From contig WQXR01000006.1 in the NCBI GenBank assembly GCA_009784745.1, positions 1-21,003 of the forward strand: DNA of 21,003 nucleotides, given 5' to 3'. Positions 1 through 6,308 of this stretch are shown one piece after another; within the stretch, counting starts at the first letter, position 1; every line of letters begins with the position of its first letter. A program made the position numbers and the translations under genes. The notes under the pieces were generated by a model, which searched no databases, was not told the DNA's origin, and saw nothing but the letters and a program-made list of their open reading frames with translations. The DNA comes from Methanomassiliicoccaceae archaeon. GTDB lineage: Archaea > Thermoplasmatota > Thermoplasmata > Methanomassiliicoccales > Methanomethylophilaceae.

Positions 1-2
1 CG

Positions 3-134
3 AACGATGTATTCATCAAGGAAACATACATGCTCACGGAGATGCTTGAACTGGCTGTGAATGTCAATACACAGAATGATCTGGAATTTGCGAAGAAAAT
101 GGCAGAATATCAGATATCCAACAATTTTCTGTAA
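3..134 (+). CDS. 3' end of an unidentified gene (partial)
   Basis: An open plus-strand frame enters from the left edge and runs 43 codons to a TAA at 132-134. The visible peptide is charged and helix-like (for example EMLELAVNVNTQ and DLEFAKKMAEYQ), as expected for the C-terminal helix of a soluble protein. I do not recognise the family. It would overlap the convergent CobT-like gene by about 25 bp at their 3' ends, which is tolerable for convergent genes but lowers confidence. It could also be a chance open frame; only the sequence to the left can settle this. Confidence 0.4.
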   Translation, partial: NDVFIKETYMLTEMLELAVNVNTQNDLEFAKKMAEYQISNNFL

Positions 135-1255
135 ATGCTGTGAACACGGTCAAGAAGATCAGCGCATGTTATATTTCCGGCGCTCTGAACTATCGCGGCA
201 ACGGATGAACCGCCGCATCCTACTCCCTCTTTGATATAACCCCATTCGTATGCCTGAAGACCTTCATACGGACTCTCTGAATAATCCATGTTCACATATG
301 CTATCGGAATATCAGGATGAACGGAATCGACTATTCTTCTCATATCAGAATTAGGATCGTTCACAAGCCATCTGGTCGTCCCTTGTATCATGTTGTTCAG
401 TACGCTCTTGTCCAAAGCAACTGTAGCGGCCATGACCGCTGCCATTTGTGTTCCTCCGCCGACTATAACGGGAACATTCTTTGCTGCACCTATCAAAATA
501 CCGACATTCGCAGGCATCATCGGATCTCCGACGCATTCTATCGCTTTCAGCGGATCCTTAGCAAGATCGCCTATTTTGATGCCCGCGGCCGCAAGTGCAT
601 CATTCACTATCTTTGTTTTCAGTTCCTTCGGATTATTGGGCGAACTGCTGCTTACCAAGTTCTCTTTCAGGACGCCCATTGCCATGAGGACAGCTAACGC
701 AGTTGTCGTTCCTCCGGCGCAGCTTTCACTTATTACAACGAAGTCACAGGTCTTTGAAAGCATCTCACCTAATATCTTGCCCATTTTGAAACATTCCTGG
801 ACATTGCTTACTGCTTTTCCTGAAAGTATGGATCCGCCGCATGTTCCGCCCACTTCGAAGCACGGGATATTCGGTTTTATTTTCGTTCCGCCGTTGACTA
901 TATACAAAGGCATGTTCGATAACTGTAACGCAGCCATTGTGAGCGTCGCGGGCGTCGGTATGCCGCCCGGGTTTATAGGGATGCCCTTCATGCAAACGGT
1001 TTTGCCGAGAACAAGCATCTCCGCATCCGCAGCAGGCGTGAATAATGTAAGATCGGGAGTATCGCCGGCGTCAGATACACCGGGTATGGTGGATGTCATT
1101 GTGTTTCCCACGGTGCACGTGAAAACACCTTTCTTTCCCCATATCCTTGACAATATCTCTTTTGCTTTGTCTGTATTTCCGCATACGCTTATTGACGGCG
1201 GTAATTCAAGATCGCTCATTGACGGGTCAATCACAACGTATGATATAATGTTCAC
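110..1255 (-). CDS. cobT: Archaeal CobT-like (UPF0284 family) nicotinate-nucleotide--base phosphoribosyltransferase homologue
   Basis: A 381-aa protein resembling the archaeal CobT/UPF0284 family, proposed to activate the lower-ligand base (alpha-ribazole phosphate formation) in cobamide synthesis. Corrinoids are essential for methyl transfer in methanogens. Visible features are the glycine-rich stretch VGGGTQMAAVMAA in the C-terminal half and an EGVGCGG segment whose Glu (about residue 343) sits where CobT proteins carry their catalytic Glu. The N-terminal part has a P-x-I-S-V-CG-N-T-D-K pattern. The start is GTG (1253-1255), preceded by GGTGA about 3 nt away; an in-frame ATG at 1217-1219 would shorten it by 12 residues. 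Its 3' end overlaps the partial plus-strand gene. Its upstream region carries the 12-bp tandem repeat. Family assignment is fairly sure; biochemical role rests on family knowledge. Confidence 0.8.
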   Translation of the reverse strand: MNIISYVVIDPSMSDLELPPSISVCGNTDKAKEILSRIWGKKGVFTCTVGNTMTSTIPGVSDAGDTPDLTLFTPAADAEMLVLGKTVCMKGIPINPGGIPTPATLTMAALQLSNMPLYIVNGGTKIKPNIPCFEVGGTCGGSILSGKAVSNVQECFKMGKILGEMLSKTCDFVVISESCAGGTTTALAVLMAMGVLKENLVSSSSPNNPKELKTKIVNDALAAAGIKIGDLAKDPLKAIECVGDPMMPANVGILIGAAKNVPVIVGGGTQMAAVMAATVALDKSVLNNMIQGTTRWLVNDPNSDMRRIVDSVHPDIPIAYVNMDYSESPYEGLQAYEWGYIKEGVGCGGSSVAAIVQSAGNITCADLLDRVHSIYRKLLDI

Positions 1256-1300
1256 TGATTCACCGGGTCATTGCACGATTATGCACGCATCCTTTTGCAG

Positions 1301-1360
1301 ACATTTATGTGGACATTTATGTGGACATTTATGTGGACATTTATGTGGACATTTATGTGG
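1301..1360. repeat. Five perfect tandem copies of a 12-bp unit (ACATTTATGTGG)
   Basis: Copies at 1301-1312, 1313-1324, 1325-1336, 1337-1348 and 1349-1360 are identical, and the array is followed by ACAC. Each unit contains the dyad ACAT-TT-ATGT. The array lies in the 120-bp gap between the 3' end of the AlbA_2 regulator gene and the start of the CobT-like gene, so on the minus strand it is 46-105 bp upstream of the GTG start. It could be an iterated operator, a set of TATA-like elements, or a slippage-prone minisatellite. Confidence 0.97.
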
Positions 1361-1375
1361 ACACCCTTCAGCGGG

Positions 1376-3238
1376 TTAGTTAGTTGGTCCGGTATTCGGT
1401 TCCCATGCGCCTTTTCTGTGGTTGCCTGCTCTGCGGATCAGATTCATTTCTCTGAGCTTATCAGTAGATCTCCTAACGGTCTTCACAGAGGATCCGATGG
1501 AAGTAGCCATATCTTCAGCGGTTGTATATTTTCCTCTGACTATTGCTCTATATATCTCGATATCAGAAGACGTGAGCCCGTCGGGTTCTGCAGGCATTTG
1601 AATAACATTTCCATCATATGGCCAAGATCCTGATCTGAAGATCACCCTTATGCCATCTTCTTCAATGTGAAATTCTGGATCAGGATTGCCGTTCTTTCTG
1701 CATTCTTCACGCATTGTCTCTATTCCGACCCCCCATCGCTCTATGAGATCCGCGCAGTAGAAAACATTCGCCATGTTTTTATTCGGAGAATCAGAGTCAT
1801 GTTTTTGCAATAAGTCATCCACATTCCATCCGTCCGGCAGATGCCCAGGGTTGTAGATCTCGATCCTGTCCTCATAAACACGCACCGTTATCTCTCCGTC
1901 TTGATAATATTCGCGGTGTATAACCGCATTTAGTAATGCTTCTCTGAGCGCTTTTGGCGGATATCTGTATTTCATCACCCTATAAACCCCCTCAACATCG
2001 TATCTGGGTTGCACATATCTCAGATGAAGCATCTTCGATGCAGCTTCGGGCATTCTTATTATAGGACCATCGATCACGTCATCCATAAGGGGCATTCCTC
2101 CTTTGTTTGAGAAGAGACCTATCTTTATGACAGCATCCAAACATATTGATCTCGGATCTTTGTGGAAAAGGAGTGCTCCCCCTATGGTGATGCTATTCTC
2201 ATCCATAAGTTTCAATTTTCTTAATGTCTCTTCCAGTGTATCCTCAGAAGACCCTTTAGGTATGCGTCCGCAATCCTCTCCACGTTTGATGAATTCTTTG
2301 ACAGCATCAACAGAAATATCGTCTAGTTTTACTTTTTCAGCGATCTCGTCCGTGTATATTATACCGAGGTCTTTCATCAAGAGTCTTTTCAGTTTTCTCC
2401 CTCTGACCTCTCGCGTAGTAGATCCGGATCGCGAGTAGAACTTTTGATCGAATGAGGGATAATGATCTTGCTTTTCGACTATTATCTCTATACATTCCTT
2501 TCCGTCAAGTAGCATCAGATTTACAATAGGAACGAAATCCAATTTATTGTGAACCAGGTCGGATATCATTTTCAGCAGATGTTTGGCATCCGGAACACCG
2601 ACGATCGTTCCGTTATCTGACCTCCCGATGATCATTCTCCCGCCGTTCCCGCCTGCGAATGCTGATAATGTGGCAAGATTTTCAGACCTCCACGATTCCT
2701 TCCATTCTTCATCCTGAGATTCTCTTCTGAGTATGTTGAATTCTGCGATGTTATCAAAGTTCATTTCCGAGTATGTTTCAACAGGCATGCGCATAATTTT
2801 TTCAAATCTTTTATCAACGAGTTCGGTAGCTTTCATTATCCCTTTCTTTGAAAGGTACACCTGCAGTCCCATCCTTATAACGTCTGCATTCCCTATCATT
2901 TCTTCTAACAATATTTCATCGAAAGGTTCAGACAGTATTGCAGTATTCCTCCCGAACGCCCCTTCATCGAACATCTGTAAAAGGTATTTTTCGATGCCTG
3001 AGAACTCCGTTTCCGTTTCTCGAGTTATAGTTATCTTCGCTTTACCCGTTCCATCTTCTTTGACGAATTTTGGAATGTTCGTATGTACATACTCTATCAT
3101 TGTGAGATAGTTACTGACGGTCATATAATGCATGTTTGTTTCTTTCACAAGTTCTGCGACCGAGTATTCATCACCGTTCCTGCCGTTTTTCAACACATTT
3201 GCGATTCTGAATATCACATCCTGAGGGCTTCTACGCAT
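1376..3238 (-). CDS. AlbA_2 (Schlafen-type) domain protein with RecG-like ATPase region and two winged-helix regions; putative regulator
   Basis: A 620-aa protein of the family often annotated as putative transcriptional regulator or ATP-binding protein with a Schlafen AlbA_2 domain. Residues about 1-60 form an extra N-terminal HTH (VAELVKETNMHYMTVSNYL). Residues about 172-290 hold the AlbA_2 domain with the typical E-x-L-x-x-L-x-A-F-A-x-G-x-G-G-x-x-I-I-G core. Residues about 428-535 match the HATPase_c_4/RecG-related C-terminal region (ALREALLNAVIHREY, IEIYNPG, IERWGVGI), and 553-612 is a second winged helix. Start ATG at 3236-3238 with GGAG about 6 nt upstream; a TATA-like CTAAATAT (minus strand, 3259-3266) is centred about 25 nt upstream. 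It diverges from the PIN-toxin operon. Family members occur as regulators and in defence contexts; the ligand is unknown. Confidence 0.85.
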   Translation of the reverse strand: MRRSPQDVIFRIANVLKNGRNGDEYSVAELVKETNMHYMTVSNYLTMIEYVHTNIPKFVKEDGTGKAKITITRETETEFSGIEKYLLQMFDEGAFGRNTAILSEPFDEILLEEMIGNADVIRMGLQVYLSKKGIMKATELVDKRFEKIMRMPVETYSEMNFDNIAEFNILRRESQDEEWKESWRSENLATLSAFAGGNGGRMIIGRSDNGTIVGVPDAKHLLKMISDLVHNKLDFVPIVNLMLLDGKECIEIIVEKQDHYPSFDQKFYSRSGSTTREVRGRKLKRLLMKDLGIIYTDEIAEKVKLDDISVDAVKEFIKRGEDCGRIPKGSSEDTLEETLRKLKLMDENSITIGGALLFHKDPRSICLDAVIKIGLFSNKGGMPLMDDVIDGPIIRMPEAASKMLHLRYVQPRYDVEGVYRVMKYRYPPKALREALLNAVIHREYYQDGEITVRVYEDRIEIYNPGHLPDGWNVDDLLQKHDSDSPNKNMANVFYCADLIERWGVGIETMREECRKNGNPDPEFHIEEDGIRVIFRSGSWPYDGNVIQMPAEPDGLTSSDIEIYRAIVRGKYTTAEDMATSIGSSVKTVRRSTDKLREMNLIRRAGNHRKGAWEPNTGPTN

Positions 3239-3258
3239 GATGCTCCATGGCGATGCAG

Positions 3259-3266
3259 ATATTTAG
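3259..3266 (-). promoter_or_regulatory. TATA-box candidate for the AlbA_2 regulator gene
   Basis: The minus strand reads CTAAATAT, centred about 25 nt upstream of the ATG at 3238. That is the archaeal TATA-to-start distance and would give a transcript starting at or very near the start codon. A GGAG is also present, so a short leader remains possible. Confidence 0.4.
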
Positions 3267-3288
3267 TACATTACGGTCCAACTCGTAT

Positions 3289-3311
3289 TAATGAGTCATT
3301 TTAACTCATTA
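3289..3311. promoter_or_regulatory. Inverted repeat in the divergent promoter region (operator candidate)
   Basis: TAATGAGT (3289-3296) and ACTCATTA (3304-3311) are perfect 8-bp arms around a 7-nt spacer. A third related half-site, ACTCGT, lies at 3281-3286. The site is between the divergent AlbA_2 regulator and the operon encoding the PIN toxin, upstream of the predicted TATA elements on both sides. This placement fits a shared operator, possibly bound by the regulator or the toxin-antitoxin complex. Confidence 0.5.
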
Positions 3312-3372
3312 TAATGAAAAATATGTAAAAAAGAGCGAAAACTTTTTGATACAGTTCCATTTTCGCGCCGCC

Positions 3373-4635
3373 ATGGAAAAAGAACAACATGAGATAACAG
3401 CCCCGTATGCAGACAGACTGATGCCTCCTGATGGAGGGCAAGATACATTAGCCGTAGATGAAACGACAAAAGAGGTGATACATACAATTTTCGAAGAATT
3501 ACAGTCACTCGAGATATGCGGTCATGATGAGATGCGGAAATTCTGGTTCACGGTTCCGCGAGGCACGATAGAGGATTTCGGCGATTATGATGAATATCTG
3601 GAATGTGAAGAAGTTTCGAACCATAAAGAATTCGAGGAGCTTTGGTTATATCATTATCCCAAGCCTGTGAAATGGTACGAATTCACCGCCGTTCACTGGA
3701 ACGGATGGTATTCGATACTTGTCAACCGCGAACTCGTCCTTCAGATACAAGGGGAAGAAAGGAAGAAAGAATATCCTGAGGATAGGAGCAGGCTTGCTAA
3801 ATGGTTGCTGTCCGTCGTGAATGAGGTGATCGCCTCTGTTAGAAACGGCACATATAATGACCCCGTTAGGGCGAATCTGCCGTATGAAAGAAGAAGGGGT
3901 AAGATACTTCGGAAAGATTATTGGCAGATATTCCCTGAAGAGAAAGAGTGGCATTTGAAGGAAATATCACAGCAAGAGATAGATCGTTTCGTGCTACAGA
4001 TGGAGTCACAGTCTGATGATTCCCCCAAAGGGCGTTTGAAAGAGATGACGGCAGGAAAATTCTTCGATTGTTGCCGTTTGGGATATGAGGCAAATAATTA
4101 CAAAGGAACGGACGAACTTTCCGCAAAGGAACTATATCAAAAACATGGATATGATTTTAACAGTGACCTGCTGGACCTGAATCCGGATTCTGCCAAGGAA
4201 TTCTGTGACATGGTCAAAAGTCGTCAATATAACGGACATCCATGGAGGGTTTGTAGCGGTGGAAGTTCTACAAGTATCAGCATATACCCCGCGAATGACG
4301 AGAAAGGTTGGTATCTTTCACTTTCCGGATCATGTCGAGGTCGTTCGGTCGAGACAATCAAATTTTATTTGGCATTAACGGATGCAGGAATACCAGTGTA
4401 TCTGAATGACGGCAAAGAACTTGCCAATATGATAACAGGACGCGATCACATAGGTATCGTACCGGAGGGGATATTTCCGCGTTACTGCAGTTCGTGGTTC
4501 CCGAAAGAGCCGATAATAGATTACATGAATCTGCGCCGAGAGAGGGCTGAAGAGATCATTGCGGCAACATACTGGTATCCATTGGGTGAAGTGCGGATGA
4601 TCCAGGATGAGGATATTAAGAGGTGTGCAGAATGA
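3373..4635 (+). CDS. Uncharacterised 420-aa protein, first gene of the PIN-toxin operon
   Basis: I cannot assign a known domain. The protein is soluble, with no signal peptide or membrane helix, and is rich in W, Y and charged residues. It seems to have two halves: about 1-210 (acidic, with FWFTVPRGTIEDFGDYDEY and a W-rich stretch near 95-115) and about 210-420 starting at LKEMTAGKFFDCCRLGYEA. The second half contains HPWRVCSGGSSTSISIYP, GRSVETIKFYLALTDAGIPV and HIGIVPEGIFPRYCSSWFP. I have an unchecked impression of similar sequences among uncharacterised proteins of gut Firmicutes. I chose ATG 3373 over an in-frame TTG at 3346, because the nine upstream residues look non-coding. There is no Shine-Dalgarno sequence. 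Its stop overlaps the PIN gene start in an ATGA, so the two are co-transcribed and probably translationally coupled. Confidence 0.8.
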   Translation: MEKEQHEITAPYADRLMPPDGGQDTLAVDETTKEVIHTIFEELQSLEICGHDEMRKFWFTVPRGTIEDFGDYDEYLECEEVSNHKEFEELWLYHYPKPVKWYEFTAVHWNGWYSILVNRELVLQIQGEERKKEYPEDRSRLAKWLLSVVNEVIASVRNGTYNDPVRANLPYERRRGKILRKDYWQIFPEEKEWHLKEISQQEIDRFVLQMESQSDDSPKGRLKEMTAGKFFDCCRLGYEANNYKGTDELSAKELYQKHGYDFNSDLLDLNPDSAKEFCDMVKSRQYNGHPWRVCSGGSSTSISIYPANDEKGWYLSLSGSCRGRSVETIKFYLALTDAGIPVYLNDGKELANMITGRDHIGIVPEGIFPRYCSSWFPKEPIIDYMNLRRERAEEIIAATYWYPLGEVRMIQDEDIKRCAE

Positions 4636-5105
4636 GAACCCCGAAGATATATCTCGAAACATCTGCACTTAATTTCGCCTTTGCAGAGGATTCTCCTGAG
4701 AAGAAAGCGGACACGTTAAAGTTGTTTGAAGAGATAAAATGTGGAAAATATCTCCCTTTTACATCAGATTACGTGAAGGATGAGATTGACAATGCACCAT
4801 ATGACAAAAAAGACAAGATGTACAGACTTATTCTCGAATATGATATAGAGCGCCTTCAAAAGACCGACGAGATAAAAGAACTGGCCGAAGAATATGTGAG
4901 AGAAGGGATAATACCGAGAAAACATATGATGGACGCTTTACACATAGCAGCGGCAACAGTAAACGATCTCGATATGATCGTAAGTTGGAATTTTCAGCAC
5001 ATTGTGAAACGAAAGACGATCATTATGACAGGATCGATCAATCTGCGGAATGGTTATAAAAAAGTAGAGATATACTCTCCGACAGAGGTGATAGAAGATG
5101 TCTGA
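4632..5105 (+). CDS. PIN-domain ribonuclease, VapC-like toxin candidate
   Basis: A 157-aa PIN-domain protein. The N-terminus IYLETSALNFAFAEDSPEKK has the strand and acidic residue of PIN domains, but with Glu (E9) where VapC usually has Asp. E51 (VKDEI) and D101 (MMDALHIAAA) fill the second and third acidic positions, and SWNFQHIV near residue 118 replaces the usual final Asp with Asn, as I recall for this PIN subfamily. PIN proteins cleave RNA in a metal-dependent way. The ATG at 4632 is preceded by AGAGGTG six bases upstream, which favours it over the GTG at 4623. The gene overlaps the upstream gene by 4 bp and the downstream small gene by 8 bp. The toxin-before-antitoxin order is less common. 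Confidence 0.85.
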   Translation: MRTPKIYLETSALNFAFAEDSPEKKADTLKLFEEIKCGKYLPFTSDYVKDEIDNAPYDKKDKMYRLILEYDIERLQKTDEIKELAEEYVREGIIPRKHMMDALHIAAATVNDLDMIVSWNFQHIVKRKTIIMTGSINLRNGYKKVEIYSPTEVIEDV

Positions 5106-5301
5106 ACCGAGAGCGATGCGCGAGATACATGAGATACGCGAGAAGATATACGAGGAAACGAAAGATCTGTCACCGGAAGAACTTTCTGAGTACTGGGCAT
5201 GTAAGGACAGGGAGTCGGAAGAATCACTGCGGAAGATGGGATATAAATGGATCCCATCGGAGACAACACCTGGATGTACACGTCTGATCCGTATCGAATA
5301 A
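5098..5301 (+). CDS. Small acidic protein, probable antitoxin partner of the PIN protein
   Basis: A 67-aa protein whose N-terminal half reads REIHEIREKIYEETKDLSPE, a charged helix of the type found in small genes directly after PIN-domain genes of this subfamily (recalled, not searched). Its start overlaps the PIN stop (ATGTCTGA), and GGTGATAGAAG just upstream gives a good ribosome binding site, so the two are translationally coupled. The C-terminal part (MGYKWIPSETTPGCTRLIRI) could form the toxin-binding extension. No DNA-binding motif is evident, so autoregulation would need another protein. It ends in a tandem TAATAA, 14 bp from the convergent gene. Confidence 0.75.
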   Translation: MSEPRAMREIHEIREKIYEETKDLSPEELSEYWACKDRESEESLRKMGYKWIPSETTPGCTRLIRIE

Positions 5302-5315
5302 TAATTGGTTCTATC

Positions 5316-6308
5316 TCAGATCATGATCCTTGGTACCACATCTTTCAGGGGAACATCTTCCCCGTTCTTAATTGAAGTTGAGAATGACGTCCAGAACGGA
5401 ACGCGTACGGGAAGGTGTTCGCCTGTGATCGACGAGGTTCCGTGATCCACGAAATAAACAATGCGTTCGGTGTTTGAAAAATATTTTTCCATCATTTTGT
5501 CTATGTGTTCTAATATCCTCACTTTCTTTTTCGGATCCTTCTGATGGCTGTACTCATCCACCTCATCCATATGCAAAAGAACGTTAGAATTTTCAAGATC
5601 TTTCAACGCGATCGGAAATCTTTCGTCTATATCTTTTACAAGTTTGTATCTTTGTCCGAGGGAAGCGCATACACCTAACGCCGTCGGACTGTCTGAGATC
5701 GCCGTCAGATCTCTGATGCAAGGATATATCTCCTTCTGTGTGCTGAACCGTCCGCATCCCCACGGATATACTGTCAATCCGTCCATTTCTTTTGCTACAC
5801 GGCATACAAGTTCTCCGAGAACGCCTTGTACCTTCTTGTACGGAGCAGGCACAGGAGGTGACGGAAGATCAGGTATATCATCGCATTCCATTGTTAATAT
5901 TGCTCTTCCGTTAAGGAAGAATTCTATCTCCGGCTTCCGATCGCCAAGTATATCAAGATTTTTCAGGACGCATTCCGTCAACGAAAGATGGAGTTTCTCC
6001 ATGTTGTACGCCCATTCTATAATTCCGTTGCGAATGAACGCCGGACTTAATCTGTATGCTGTTCTCTTATCATCAAGATGCATATCCAATCCCAATGCTT
6101 CGATCACCGCTCTTTTCAGTTCGGGAGGATGACCGGTAAGGAATTCATTCAGAAAAAGGTGCGTATATTCCTTTCCCGTTGTGTATCCTTTCATTTTCGT
6201 GACGGAATCGAAGAAAGGCATCTCCGCAACGTCCAGCGGCCTTTTTCCGTTGAATTCCGGAATGTTATGATCCTCAGCACCGTCAAGCAGAACGAATAAA
6301 GTGTTCAT
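5316..6308 (-). CDS. Phosphoglycerate mutase-like protein of the alkaline phosphatase superfamily (ApgM/COG3635-related), nucleophile apparently lost
   Basis: A 330-aa protein, shorter than the roughly 400 aa usual for archaeal cofactor-independent phosphoglycerate mutases. The N-terminus (FVLLDGAEDHNIPEFNGKRP, then LDVAEMPFFDSV) matches the family metal-binding start. C-terminal metal motifs are present: HMDEVDEYSH around residue 250 and YFVDHGTSS near 290, followed by PVRVPFW. Where active enzymes read G-S/T-D/E-x-A-H-L, this protein reads GKEYTHL, so a Lys (about residue 46) stands in place of the Ser/Thr nucleophile. It may be inactive as a mutase or catalyse another metal-dependent reaction. 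AAGGAGG lies six bases before the ATG, and the start overlaps the hypF stop by 4 bp, so it is expressed with hypF. Confidence 0.75.
   Translation of the reverse strand: MNTLFVLLDGAEDHNIPEFNGKRPLDVAEMPFFDSVTKMKGYTTGKEYTHLFLNEFLTGHPPELKRAVIEALGLDMHLDDKRTAYRLSPAFIRNGIIEWAYNMEKLHLSLTECVLKNLDILGDRKPEIEFFLNGRAILTMECDDIPDLPSPPVPAPYKKVQGVLGELVCRVAKEMDGLTVYPWGCGRFSTQKEIYPCIRDLTAISDSPTALGVCASLGQRYKLVKDIDERFPIALKDLENSNVLLHMDEVDEYSHQKDPKKKVRILEHIDKMMEKYFSNTERIVYFVDHGTSSITGEHLPVRVPFWTSFSTSIKNGEDVPLKDVVPRIMI

Noticed and set aside
390..1379. A 329-codon plus-strand open frame opposite the CobT-like gene
   Set aside because: It is the antisense shadow of a well-supported gene, its C-terminus is just the tandem repeat read as HLCG units, and it resembles no protein family.
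1271..1633. Small plus-strand frame with MWTF repeats
   Set aside because: The repeated peptide is only the 12-bp array translated in phase; the rest is antisense to the AlbA_2 gene.
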